64,000 bases of DNA from Nocardia panacis (GCF_003598715.1 NZ_QZFU01000028.1:1-64000), one strand, 5' to 3'. Positions 16,139-24,958 are shown, counted from the stretch's first letter. Notes: a model not told the origin generated them from the letters alone. Numbers and translations: made by a program.

Positions 16139-17457
16139 GACATCTCCTCGGCGGTGCGGGCCATGATGTCGACGGCCAGATCGATCTGGTCGAAATCGTT
16201 GAAGATATGCGTGGTCAGGCGCGAGGCGTAGTGCTGGTGCGGGGATCCGACGACATCGAATTCGGTCCACCGGGTGAAGAGTCGATGTTCGCGTTGCAGA
16301 CGCATGGTGAATTCGTGAATCTTGTTGACATTCCAGGCGTCTTCGGGCTTGCGGAACGGGTGGAAGGCGATCAGCGGGGATCGCAGGCGGGGATCCGCGC
16401 CGGGGGAGTACATGGCCTCGATACCGAAGCGTTCGGCGACGCGCGCGCGGGCGTGCGCGGCCAACTCCATGATGCGGCGTTCGATGCGGTCGCGGCCGAT
16501 CTCGTCCCACAGGGCGCAGGCGGCGGCCAGCGCGGCGCCGCGCGCGATGCTGGCGCTGCCCGCGCTCTGGAGGTAGTCGGCCATATTGTCGCTCTCGATC
16601 GCGGTGGTGGTGCGCGGGGGCGGACTGCCCTGCATCGGGTACCAGGTGGAGATGACCGGCCAGAAGGTGGGCAGCGGCAGCGGATTGTGTTCGGGGTGAA
16701 TCTTGTTGCGCACGTAGAGCAGTCCGGTGCCGAGCGGGCCGCATTGGAATTTGGAGCCGGAGCAGGAGATGAAATCCGCGCCGATGGCCCGCATGTCCAG
16801 GTCGAGCATGCCGGGCAGCAGCGCGCCGTCGATGACGGTGATCAAGCCGTGCCGGTGCGCCAGTTCGCACAGGGCGCGCATGGGCAGCCGGGTGCCGGTG
16901 AACAGCGTGATGCCTGCGAAGGCGAGGACTTTCGTGCGGGGGGTGATGGCGGCGGCGATCAGGTCGAGGATCTCCTCGGCGCGCACCTCGTAGCCGGTGG
17001 GCAGGGTGAGGGTGCGCAGCGAGATGCCGATCCGGTTGCGCAGCAGGTTGAAATTGGAGAGTACGGAATAGCATTCGTGCGTCGTGGTCAGCACCTCGTC
17101 GCCCGCGTGCAGGTCCAGTCCGTGGATGACGCGCGCCATCCCCTCGGTGGCATTGTGGGTGATGACCATCTCGTCCTGGTCGACCCGGTACGCCTTGGCG
17201 ATGGCGGCGCGGTGGTCCGGGTAGTTGCCCGGCGGATAGACATCGCCGAGGCCGCCCGCCCAATGCCTGGTCACCCGGTCCACGGTGTCGATGACGGCGT
17301 GCGGCATCGCGCCCACCGTGCCGCAGTTGAGGTGGATGGCCCCCGGTTCGAGCGCGAACAGTTCGCGGATCCGGGACCATGCCGCGCCGCGCAGCGTGGG
17401 AGATTCGGCGGTCATCGTGGTGGACCGGGCGGATATGGGATCGTCAGCGCCGTTCAC
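16135..17457 (-). CDS. Class V PLP-dependent enzyme (isopenicillin-N-epimerase/EgtE-like)
   Basis: About 440 residues of the fold-type I, aminotransferase class V group. Landmarks are HLNCGTVGAMPHAV near the start, ITHNATEGMARV, VIDGALLP (PLP-ring Asp) and SCSGSKFQCGPLGTG with the Schiff-base Lys near residue 236. This resembles isopenicillin N epimerase and EgtE-type C-S lyases more than SufS, because no SufS active-site Cys loop is present. GTG 17457 is chosen for GGAAGAGAG 4 nt upstream; GTG 17472 and ATG 17415 are alternatives. It is translationally coupled to the downstream SBP-propeller fusion, suggesting that the enzyme and the binding proteins share a substrate, possibly an amino-acid-derived unit. 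Confidence 0.8.
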   Translation of the reverse strand: MNGADDPISARSTTMTAESPTLRGAAWSRIRELFALEPGAIHLNCGTVGAMPHAVIDTVDRVTRHWAGGLGDVYPPGNYPDHRAAIAKAYRVDQDEMVITHNATEGMARVIHGLDLHAGDEVLTTTHECYSVLSNFNLLRNRIGISLRTLTLPTGYEVRAEEILDLIAAAITPRTKVLAFAGITLFTGTRLPMRALCELAHRHGLITVIDGALLPGMLDLDMRAIGADFISCSGSKFQCGPLGTGLLYVRNKIHPEHNPLPLPTFWPVISTWYPMQGSPPPRTTTAIESDNMADYLQSAGSASIARGAALAAACALWDEIGRDRIERRIMELAAHARARVAERFGIEAMYSPGADPRLRSPLIAFHPFRKPEDAWNVNKIHEFTMRLQREHRLFTRWTEFDVVGSPHQHYASRLTTHIFNDFDQIDLAVDIMARTAEEMS

Positions 17458-17682
17458 GGGACTCTCTTCCACAGTGTGGGACTCGAGGACAGTGCGGGAC
17501 TCGAGACTAACTACACATTACATACCCCTTCTGTCCTATCGACCGCTATGGGGGAACCCGAATCCCGCTTCTTCGAGGTTGATTCGACGATCTCGCGGAG
17601 TTGACTTCAAAAAGCTATCGTTGATCGAGCGAGGGTCCCGGTGGCTCGTCGCGTCACTGTCCGCCGCTCACCAGGGGGTCGA

Positions 17683-18720
17683 ATGATCATTCCCGGCACC
17701 CCCGGCGCGGACCTGCTCGCCGCATTGCCCAAGGTGGAACTGCATGTGCACCTGCTGGGTTCGGCGGCCGTGTCGACGGTGGCGCAATTGGCGGCGCTGC
17801 GGCCGGAGGTCGGCGTCCCCACCGATGCGGCGGCCGTGCGAGAGTACTTCCGCTTCACCGATTTCGGGCATTTCATCGCGGTGTACACGGCGGTCAATCG
17901 TTTGGTCACCAGCGGTGCGGAGGTGCAGGCGCTGGTGGTAGGTCTCGGCGCGCAGCTCGCGGAGCAGCATGTCCGCTATGCCGAGGTGACGGTCACGGCA
18001 CTGTCGCATCTGCGCATGGGCATCGCCCCCGACGAATTGGCGCAGGCATTGGCGTCGGGTCGCGCGCTCGTCGCGAAACAACATGGTGTGCACCTGAATT
18101 GGATCATCGACGTCTCGGGCGACGTCGGCGTGGCGGGCGCGCAGGCCACGCTGGACTGGCTGCTGGACCACCAGCCCGACGGCGCGGTCGGCTTCGGCCT
18201 CGGCGGTCCGGAGGCGGGTGCGCCGCGCCGCATGTTCCGTGCCGTATTCCAGAAGGCCAGGGCCAATGGCCTGCACTCGGTGCCGCACGCGGGGGAGACC
18301 ACCACCGCCACCGAGATCTGGTCCGCCATCGAAGATCTCGGCGCCGAACGCATCGGCCACGGTATTCGCGCGGTGGACGATCCCCGCCTGCTCGAGCAGT
18401 TGGCGCGGCGCGGCATCACCCTCGAGATCTGCCCGACGTCGAATATCCGCACGGGCGCGGTCCCCGATCTCGCGGCCCATCCGCTGCCCGCGCTGCTGGC
18501 CGCCGGGGTCCCGGTCACCCTCGGCACCGACGACCCGGCCATGTTCGGCACGACGCTGAAGCACGAATTCCGGCTCTGTCACGAACAACTCGGCCTCCCG
18601 ATCCCCGCGCTCATCGGAGTGCTCGAGCGGGGGATCGATGCCGCGTTCTGCCCGGCATGGCTGGCGCGCGAGCTGCACCGCGAGTTGCGTGCGGCCGTAG
18701 CTACAGAGAGCGAGTGTTGA
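17683..18720 (+). CDS. Adenosine-deaminase-like metallohydrolase
   Basis: 345 residues with the amidohydrolase metal set in order: H21-V-H23, H202-A-G-E205, H226 (IGHGI) and D283-D284 (GTDDPAMF). True adenosine deaminases have HxHLDG, where the Asp contacts the ribose 5'-OH; here it is HVHLLG (L25), and the second-lobe motif is GFGLGGPE. The catalytic zinc chemistry therefore looks intact, but the nucleoside pocket does not. The natural substrate may be a modified purine or another amine or imine. ATG 17683 fits the family N-terminus and has AGGGGG 4 nt upstream; a GTG at 17641 would add 14 residues. It precedes the ABC1-kinase-like gene by 3 nt, on the same strand. Confidence 0.85.
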   Translation: MIIPGTPGADLLAALPKVELHVHLLGSAAVSTVAQLAALRPEVGVPTDAAAVREYFRFTDFGHFIAVYTAVNRLVTSGAEVQALVVGLGAQLAEQHVRYAEVTVTALSHLRMGIAPDELAQALASGRALVAKQHGVHLNWIIDVSGDVGVAGAQATLDWLLDHQPDGAVGFGLGGPEAGAPRRMFRAVFQKARANGLHSVPHAGETTTATEIWSAIEDLGAERIGHGIRAVDDPRLLEQLARRGITLEICPTSNIRTGAVPDLAAHPLPALLAAGVPVTLGTDDPAMFGTTLKHEFRLCHEQLGLPIPALIGVLERGIDAAFCPAWLARELHRELRAAVATESEC

Positions 18721-18723
18721 GGT

Positions 18724-20016
18724 ATGCGAACGGGATTGGCGCTCACGCTGCGCGCCACACAGGTCGCGGGCACCACCGCCGCCGTCGTGCTGCCCGCACT
18801 CGCGGTCGGTCTCCTCCAGCGGGTTCGCTACGGTCCACCGGCCGGTCGCCGCCACGTGAACCGCAGGCTGGTTGCACTGCTCATGGCGCTCGGTCCCACC
18901 TTCGTCAAGGCCGGTCAGGTCCTCGGCACCCGACGCGACCTGCTGCCGCGCGCGCTGTGCGATGAGCTGTCGCTGCTGCAGGATTCGGTCGAGCCGCTGG
19001 ATGCCGCACAGACCGCCGTCGCGCTGGCCGAGGCGTACGGCGCGGACGTGGCGGCGGTATTCGCCGAATTGGATGCGCGTCCGGTCGCGTCCGGCAGCGT
19101 CGCCTCGGTCTATCGGGGTCGGCTGCACACCGGCCAGGACGTCGCGGTGAAGCTGCGCAGGCCCGGAATAGAGCGGGTGATGGCGCAGGATCTGGCGCTC
19201 ATGCGTGCCGGCGCGGCGCTCATGGCCCGATTGCCGATGTTTCGCGGGCTCCCGGTCAACGAGGTGGTGGCCAATATGTCCGGGGCCGTGCTCGGGCAGC
19301 TCGATTTCGAGCGGGAGGCCGACAACCTGCGTCGGCTGCGCAAGAACCTGTCCGAGGTGCCCAGGGTGTGGGTGCCGAAGGTGTATCCGGAGGCGTGCCG
19401 TCCGCGCTGCATCGTCATGGAGTTCATCCCGGATCTGGCGGTGAACACCGCCGAATCCTGTTCGGCCGCGGCCCGAAAGCGCTTCGCCGCCTCCGGGATG
19501 GCCGCGATGTATCAGATGCTGTTCGTGGACGGATTCGTGCACTGCGATATGCATCCGGGAAATCTGTATTTCACCAGGGCCGCGCAGGTGGTGGTGCTCG
19601 ACGCCGGATTCAGCGTGCAGCTCACCGATCGGCTGCGGCGTTTGTTCGCGGAGTTCTTCATGAATATGGCCATCGGGCGCGGGGTGTACGCCGCCGAGAT
19701 CGTCATCCAGAGCGCCGAGCGGGTCGCCGCCGACGCCGACCTGCCCGGATTCACCGAGCGCATGGCCGATCTGGTGGTGCGCAGCCACGGTCAGTCCGCG
19801 CAGGAGTTCAGCCTCATGGCCTTCGCCATGGAGATGTTCGACCTGATGCGACGCTTCGGCATCCACGCCGCCCCGGAGTTGATCTTCCCGCTGCTGTCGC
19901 TGCTGGTGATCGAGGGGGCCATTCGCGCGCTGGATCCGGATATGGATTTCCAGGAGGCGGCCAAACCGCAGTTGATGCGCGGGTTGTTCGGCGAAGGGGG
20001 TATTCATGGGCGTTGA
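18724..20016 (+). CDS. ABC1/UbiB-type atypical protein kinase-like ATPase
   Basis: 430 residues with all ABC1/ADCK hallmarks: the KxGQ motif K62-AGQ65 in TFVKAGQVLGTR, the alanine-rich loop PVASGSVASVY, ATP-site lysine in VAVKLRRPG (K143), catalytic D275 and N280 in CDMHPGNLYF, and the metal Asp in VLDAGFS (D293). A hydrophobic stretch at about 11-31 could be a membrane segment. ABC1 proteins support isoprenoid quinone synthesis or lipid handling as ATPases. It starts 3 nt after the deaminase-like gene and its end overlaps the next gene by 11 nt, so the three act as an operon. Why a biosynthetic locus would need it is unknown. Confidence 0.85.
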   Translation: MRTGLALTLRATQVAGTTAAVVLPALAVGLLQRVRYGPPAGRRHVNRRLVALLMALGPTFVKAGQVLGTRRDLLPRALCDELSLLQDSVEPLDAAQTAVALAEAYGADVAAVFAELDARPVASGSVASVYRGRLHTGQDVAVKLRRPGIERVMAQDLALMRAGAALMARLPMFRGLPVNEVVANMSGAVLGQLDFEREADNLRRLRKNLSEVPRVWVPKVYPEACRPRCIVMEFIPDLAVNTAESCSAAARKRFAASGMAAMYQMLFVDGFVHCDMHPGNLYFTRAAQVVVLDAGFSVQLTDRLRRLFAEFFMNMAIGRGVYAAEIVIQSAERVAADADLPGFTERMADLVVRSHGQSAQEFSLMAFAMEMFDLMRRFGIHAAPELIFPLLSLLVIEGAIRALDPDMDFQEAAKPQLMRGLFGEGGIHGR

Positions 20017-20716
20017 GCTGCGCGAGGTCGCGCGGGACTACGTCCACCGGTATCTGCCGGATCGTGAGCCGGACCGCACCGCCTACCGGCTGCGGTGGAA
20101 TCCCGAATTCGCCCGCCGGGTCGCCGACTATTTCGAGACCGCGCCGTACACGGTCCGCGATCGGCGCTTGGCCGTGCGCTACACCCGATTCAAAGCCGAG
20201 AATCTGCGACAGTTCCGCACCGTCGTCGCGGCCGGTATCGCGGTGCGGCCGTGGTTGGAATCGGGTCAGCCCTATCGCGATTCGACGCACCTGCGGGCGG
20301 CGGTGCGCGCGGATTCGGAGTTGTTCGTGCATTTGACCTCCGTCGCGCACGGGCCGGGGCCGGGGCTGATCGGACACCCCATGGTCGAGCCGTCCGGAAT
20401 CGTGGTGGACGGGATCGAGTTGCGCCACAACGATCTGTTCCGCGCGGTGCACGACCTATTCGGACATGTGCTCTCCGACAGTGGTTTCGGTCCGCGCGGG
20501 GAGTTCCGAGCGGCGTTCGCGCACCTCGGCATGTATTCGGCGGCGGTGCATCCGGTGGTGTTCACCGAACAGGTGGCTCAGATCTGCTGGTACTTCTTCG
20601 GTCCGCGCGCGCACGAGCGGCGGTATCCGCCGCAGAAGGTATTCGAATTCCCGCCGGAATATCCGGCCGGGTTCCGCGCGCTGTTCGCACCTCCCGAATA
20701 TGACGAAACCCGCTGA
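20006..20716 (+). CDS. Putative metalloprotein with HDxxGH motif
   Basis: 236 residues, soluble. The centre reads LFRAVHDLFGHV (H149, H154), then GPRGEFRAAFAHLGMYS (E166, H173) and VFTEQVAQICWYFFG (E188). The HDxxGH arrangement followed by a Glu resembles the facial triad of aromatic amino-acid hydroxylases (HExLGH...E), and similar short proteins occur in phages and bacteria with unreliable names. I read it as a likely iron- or other metal-binding enzyme. ATG 20006 overlaps the ABC1 gene by 11 nt. Fold and reaction are not established; a mononuclear or dinuclear oxygenase is the leading guess. Confidence 0.6.
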   Translation: MGVELREVARDYVHRYLPDREPDRTAYRLRWNPEFARRVADYFETAPYTVRDRRLAVRYTRFKAENLRQFRTVVAAGIAVRPWLESGQPYRDSTHLRAAVRADSELFVHLTSVAHGPGPGLIGHPMVEPSGIVVDGIELRHNDLFRAVHDLFGHVLSDSGFGPRGEFRAAFAHLGMYSAAVHPVVFTEQVAQICWYFFGPRAHERRYPPQKVFEFPPEYPAGFRALFAPPEYDETR

Positions 20717-20720
20717 AACC

Positions 20721-20755
20721 TGGGCATTTTCACTTCAATTAGATATAGTGATCTC
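20721..20755 (+). promoter_or_regulatory. Promoter giving a probably leaderless transcript
   Basis: TATAGT at 20744-20749 has TGGGCA (20721-20726) 17 nt upstream as a weak -35. The expected transcription start, 6-7 nt past the -10, coincides with the GTG start at 20756, which has no ribosome site. The same TATAGTGAT sequence occurs at the promoter at 339. Confidence 0.55.
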
Positions 20756-22087
20756 GTGTCCGAGACGATGAATCTCCGCTTGAACAATCTGCAAGGGATC
20801 AGCTCCGCGACACTGGGCGAGCTGATTCGCGACGACTTCCCGATTCTGCGCAGGCGCTTCGGTCCGCATCCGCTCGTCTACCTCGACAATGCCGCCACCA
20901 CCCAGAAACCGCAGGTGGTCCTGGACGCGCTGGTCGACTATTACGCGGGGGTCAACAGCAATATCGGCCGCGGCTTCTACACGCTCAGCATGGCGGCCAC
21001 CGATGCCTACGAGAACGCGCGAGAGACGGTGCGGCGCACCCTGAACGCGGGGCGGCCCGAGGAGGTGGTGTTCACCTCCGGCACCACGGGCGCGGTGAAT
21101 CTGCTCGCCGACACGTTCGGCCGGTCGCGGGTCGGGGCGGGCGATGAGGTCGTCGTCACCGGGATGGAGCACAACTCGAACATGCTGCCGTGGCGGCGGC
21201 TGTGCGAGACGGTGGGCGCGCGCATGGTGGTGGTGCCGGTCGAGGCGGACGGCCGGGTCGCGCCCGCGCGCTTCGCCGCCGCACTCGGCCCGCGCGTGCG
21301 GCTCGCGGCGGTCGCGCACGCCTCGAATGTGCTCGGCACCGTCAACCCGGTGCGCACCCTGATCGAGGAGGCGCACCGCCACGAGATCCCGGTGGTGGTC
21401 GACGGTGCGCAAGCCGTGCCGCACCGCCCGGTCGACGTGCGCGCGCTGGACGCGGACTTCTACTGCTTCTCCGGGCACAAGGTCTACGGCCCCATGGGTA
21501 TCGGCGTGCTCTACGGCAAATACGCGCTGCTGTCGGAACTTTCGCCCTATCAGGTGGGCGGCGGCACGGTGAAGGGTGTCACGCTGGACACCCCGGTGGG
21601 CTACGTGCCGGTGCCCGCCCGACTCGAGGCGGGCACCCCGCACGTGGCGGGCGCGGTCGGACTCGCGGCGGCGCTGGACTACCTCGCGGCCCTGGGGTGG
21701 CAGCGCGTGCGCGGCCATGACGAACACCTGGTGCGCGCCGCCGTCGAAACATTCGGCGCGGTGCCGGGCGTGCGGGTGCTCGGCGATCCGGCCGCCGACC
21801 CGAACGGCATCGTCTCGCTCGTGGTCGATGGCATCCATCCCTACGATGTCGGCGGCCACCTGAACCAGCACGGTGTGGCCGTGCGCAGCGGCGTGCACTG
21901 CGCCAATGTCTTCGTCGACACCTTCGGCGTGGTCGGCACCGTGCGGCTGTCGTTCGGGATCTACAACACCGAGGACGAGATCGACGTGGTGCGCCGGGCG
22001 CTGAGCACCGTCGCACCGGGCGTATGGACCAAAGACCATCCCACCGAACGTTTCCTGGCTATCGATCCGGCGAAGGGACACTCATGA
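20756..22087 (+). CDS. SufS/CsdA-type cysteine desulfurase-like PLP enzyme
   Basis: 443 residues of the group II cysteine desulfurase pattern: YLDNAATTQKPQ (43-52), TGMEHNSNMLPW (EHH/EHN region at 138-140), VVVDGAQAVPH, Schiff-base K242 in FSGHKVYGPMG and the persulfide-forming Cys382 in RSGVHCAN. All catalytic residues are present, so it could mobilise sulfur as an enzyme-bound persulfide. No SufB/C/D/U partners are near, which argues against a housekeeping Fe-S role. GTG 20756 is used directly at the predicted transcript 5' end. Its stop overlaps the next methyltransferase (ATGA), and lyase and homocysteine-methyltransferase genes follow, so it heads a sulfur-handling operon. Confidence 0.85.
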   Translation: MSETMNLRLNNLQGISSATLGELIRDDFPILRRRFGPHPLVYLDNAATTQKPQVVLDALVDYYAGVNSNIGRGFYTLSMAATDAYENARETVRRTLNAGRPEEVVFTSGTTGAVNLLADTFGRSRVGAGDEVVVTGMEHNSNMLPWRRLCETVGARMVVVPVEADGRVAPARFAAALGPRVRLAAVAHASNVLGTVNPVRTLIEEAHRHEIPVVVDGAQAVPHRPVDVRALDADFYCFSGHKVYGPMGIGVLYGKYALLSELSPYQVGGGTVKGVTLDTPVGYVPVPARLEAGTPHVAGAVGLAAALDYLAALGWQRVRGHDEHLVRAAVETFGAVPGVRVLGDPAADPNGIVSLVVDGIHPYDVGGHLNQHGVAVRSGVHCANVFVDTFGVVGTVRLSFGIYNTEDEIDVVRRALSTVAPGVWTKDHPTERFLAIDPAKGHS

Positions 22088-22944
22088 CCACGGCGGCCTT
22101 CGACCCGGTGGCCTTCAAGAACACCCAGCGGGTCAACTGGAATGCCATCAGCTCCGGATGGCTGTCCTGCGAGGCGGATTTCGAATCGGGCGGCGCACCC
22201 GTCACGGCCCGACTGCTGGAACTCGGCGGCGTGCGCGCCGGGCAGCGCGTCCTGGATATCGGCACGGGCACCGGGCAACCCGCGCTCACCGCGGCCGCGG
22301 TGGTCGGCCCCGCCGGGCGCGTCGTCGGTATCGATCTCGCGCCCGAGATGATCGCGCTGGCCGCCGATCGCGCACCCGCGAACGCGGAATTCCGGGTCGG
22401 GGACGCGGATTCGATGGAATTCCCGGACGCGTCCTTCGATGTGGTGCTCAGCCGGTGGGGTCTGATGTTCGCCGTGGACCGCACGGCACTGTTCCGCACG
22501 GTCGAGCGCGTGCTGACTCGAGGCGGGGTGCTCGCCGCCGCCGTCTGGGCCGAGCCCGCCGCCGCGCCGATGATGTCACTGGGCTACCGCGTCCTGGCCG
22601 AAAGGCTGGAACTCCCAACGGGTCCCGCGGGTGCGCCCGGCCCGTTCAGCATGGCCGATCCGGATCTGATCGCGGCGGAATTGGCCGAGGCGGGTTTCGC
22701 CGAGGTGTCCGTCCAGCTCTACGAGGTGCCGTTCCTGGTCGAATCACCGGGTCGCTACGCGGAATTCAACAAGGTGGTCAGCCCGCCCGGTCTCAAGGAC
22801 AAGATCAGGGAGCGGTTCGGCAGCGTCGACGACGCGCCGACGTGGGCCGCCGTCGGCGCGGCCGTCGAACCCTACCGCCGCCCCGACGGCCGGGTCGCCC
22901 TGCCGAGCACGACATTGTTGCTGCGCGCCGTCGCGAATGGCTGA
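22084..22944 (+). CDS. SAM-dependent methyltransferase (UbiE/MT11 type)
   Basis: 286 residues with motif I VLDIGTGTGQPAL, motif post I VVGIDLAPEM and DASFDVVLSRWGLMF, typical of ubiquinone/menaquinone-type and polyketide methyltransferases. ATG 22084 overlaps the stop of the SufS-like gene by 4 nt, and the lyase-like gene starts 5 nt after its stop. Its place inside a sulfur operon suggests S-methylation or methylation of the sulfur-bearing product, by inference only. Confidence 0.85.
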   Translation: MTTAAFDPVAFKNTQRVNWNAISSGWLSCEADFESGGAPVTARLLELGGVRAGQRVLDIGTGTGQPALTAAAVVGPAGRVVGIDLAPEMIALAADRAPANAEFRVGDADSMEFPDASFDVVLSRWGLMFAVDRTALFRTVERVLTRGGVLAAAVWAEPAAAPMMSLGYRVLAERLELPTGPAGAPGPFSMADPDLIAAELAEAGFAEVSVQLYEVPFLVESPGRYAEFNKVVSPPGLKDKIRERFGSVDDAPTWAAVGAAVEPYRRPDGRVALPSTTLLLRAVANG

Positions 22945-22949
22945 CCCGA

Positions 22950-24074
22950 ATGCGCTTCGACACCAGACTCATTCACAGCGGCCAGCCGCCCACTCCCGGC
23001 ACCGGCGATATCGTGCCGCCCATCCACATGGCCACCACCTACGACCGCTTCCAGCAGGATCCGCCGCGCCACTTCTATTCTCGCGGTGAGAATCCCACCA
23101 GGGAGGCGCTGGAGGAATGCCTCGCCGCCCTCGAGGACGCGCGGCACTGCGCCGTGTTCTCCTCCGGTCAAGCGGCGGCCACGGCGGCCCTGTCCCTGCT
23201 CACGCCCGGCCAGCGGCTGGTGTCCTCCCGCGATGTCTACGGTGGCACCTACGCGCTGTTCGAGGTGCTCTCGCGCTACGGAATCCGGGTCGACTACGCG
23301 GATTTCACCGATTCCGAGCAGTTGCGTCGGGTCCTGTCCACCGAGGCGGCGATGGTCTGGGTGGAGACGCCGAGCAATCCGCTGCTCGAACTCACCGACC
23401 TGACCGAGGTCGTCGCACTCGCGCGCGGCGCGACGGTGGTCGTCGACAACACCTTCGCCAGCCCGGCGCTGCAACGCCCGCTGGATCTCGGCGCACAGGT
23501 AAGCCTTTACAGCACAACGAAATTCATCGCGGGCCACGCGGATGTACTCGGCGGCGCGCTGGTCTGCGATATCGAGGCGCTGCATCGGCGTTTCGTCGCG
23601 CATCGCACGGTTACCGGCGGCGTGCCCGGCGGACTCGATTGTTACCTGGTGCATCGCGGGGTGAAGACGCTCTCGCTGCGGGTGGCGCGGCAGGGGGAGA
23701 CGGCACAGTTGCTGGCCGAGATGTTGGCGGCGGCCCCGGCGGTGGCCGAGGTGAAATACCCCGGCCTGCCCACGCATCCGCAGCGTCACCTGGTCGGCAC
23801 GCAGATGTCGGGCCCCGGCTCGATCGTGAGCTTCCGCTATCGCGGCGATCCGGAGAAGCTGATGGCCCGCACCGAATTGTTCGCGTGCGCGGTGAGTTTG
23901 GGCGGTGTGCGCTCGCTCATCGAATGTCCGGCCCTGATGACCCACCGTCCGATACCGCGCGAGACCCGCCTCGCGGTCGGTATCACCGATGACCTGATCC
24001 GGCTGTCGGCCGGAATCGAGGACCCGGCCGATCTGGTCGCGGATCTGCGGCGCGCGATGGAAGGTGACCGATGA
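22950..24074 (+). CDS. Cys/Met-metabolism PLP enzyme (cystathionine lyase/synthase family)
   Basis: 374 residues of the cystathionine gamma-lyase, gamma-synthase and methionine gamma-lyase family: YSRGENPTREALE near 43-55, SSGQAAATAALS (PLP phosphate loop), VETPSNPLLELTD, VVVDNTFASPALQ (Asp at 166) and SLYSTTKFIAGHADVLGG with Schiff-base K191. The reaction may be C-S bond making or breaking; the family cannot be split by eye. ATG 22950 is 5 nt after the methyltransferase stop, and the stop overlaps the homocysteine methyltransferase-like gene (ATGA). With that gene and the SufS-like gene it forms a sulfur cassette not expected beside a polyketide synthase. Confidence 0.85.
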   Translation: MRFDTRLIHSGQPPTPGTGDIVPPIHMATTYDRFQQDPPRHFYSRGENPTREALEECLAALEDARHCAVFSSGQAAATAALSLLTPGQRLVSSRDVYGGTYALFEVLSRYGIRVDYADFTDSEQLRRVLSTEAAMVWVETPSNPLLELTDLTEVVALARGATVVVDNTFASPALQRPLDLGAQVSLYSTTKFIAGHADVLGGALVCDIEALHRRFVAHRTVTGGVPGGLDCYLVHRGVKTLSLRVARQGETAQLLAEMLAAAPAVAEVKYPGLPTHPQRHLVGTQMSGPGSIVSFRYRGDPEKLMARTELFACAVSLGGVRSLIECPALMTHRPIPRETRLAVGITDDLIRLSAGIEDPADLVADLRRAMEGDR

Positions 24075-24958
24075 CCAATTCCCCAGCCCCCGAGGGTGTA
24101 GCACTGCTCGACGGCGGCGTCGCCAGTGAACTCGAGCGCGCGGGCCTGCCGATGGCCGACCCCTGGTGGACCACGGACGCGTTGCGCACCGGGGCCAAAC
24201 GGCAGATCCTGCAATCGGTGCACGAGGCGTATCTGGCGGCGGGCGCGCAGGTGATCACCGCCAACACCTTTCGCACGAATCTGCGCGCTTTGAGTCGCAC
24301 CCGGCTCGACGAGGCCGGTCGGGCCTGGATGGTGCACGCGGCCGTCGGCGTCGCGGGCGCCGCGCGCAAGGAGGCTCGCGCTCCGGAGGCGTTGATCGCC
24401 GGGTCCATCGCACCTGTGGAGGATGCCTACCGCCCGGATCTGGTCCCGCCCGACGACGAGTTGCGGGCCGAACATCGTTGGCTGGCCACCGAACTGTCCC
24501 GCGCCGGGGTCGATCTGTACCTGCTGGAGACCATGAACACCATCCGGGAGGCCAGGATCGCGCTCGAACAGGTGCTCGCCGTCGGCGGCCGGGCCTGGGT
24601 CGGCTTCGCCTGCGGCGCGGACGGCCGTCTCATCTCGGGGGAGGACCTGTCCGGCGCGGTGCACGCGGTGCAGCGCGACGGGGCCGAGGCGGTGCTGGTC
24701 AATTGCAGTACGCCCGAGGCCACCGAGAAGGCCATGCGCGCGCTGTGCCGGGGCAAGGCCGGACTCATCGGCGCGTATCCGAACAATGAGGACCGCACCG
24801 TCGCGCACGAGGGCGCGCAGCCGAGCGCGCTGAATCCGGAGCAGTTCGCCGAACTGCTGGTCAAATGGCGCTCGGCCTACGGCCTCGATATCCTCGGCGG
24901 CTGCTGTGGCGTCTCGCCCGCGCATCTCGCGGCGGCGCGAGATGCGCTGGGTGGGTGA
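24071..24958 (+). CDS. Homocysteine S-methyltransferase family protein
   Basis: 295 residues with the zinc-thiolate fold: LLDGGVASELERAG at the start, TANTFRTN, and the three zinc cysteines in NCST (C212) and GGCCG (C278, C279). The family transfers a methyl group to homocysteine or another thiol or selenol from S-methylmethionine, SAM or betaine. ATG 24071 overlaps the preceding lyase stop by 4 nt. It ends the sulfur operon; the convergent MFS gene begins its stop codon one base later, so there is no room for a terminator between them. Confidence 0.85.
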   Translation: MTNSPAPEGVALLDGGVASELERAGLPMADPWWTTDALRTGAKRQILQSVHEAYLAAGAQVITANTFRTNLRALSRTRLDEAGRAWMVHAAVGVAGAARKEARAPEALIAGSIAPVEDAYRPDLVPPDDELRAEHRWLATELSRAGVDLYLLETMNTIREARIALEQVLAVGGRAWVGFACGADGRLISGEDLSGAVHAVQRDGAEAVLVNCSTPEATEKAMRALCRGKAGLIGAYPNNEDRTVAHEGAQPSALNPEQFAELLVKWRSAYGLDILGGCCGVSPAHLAAARDALGG

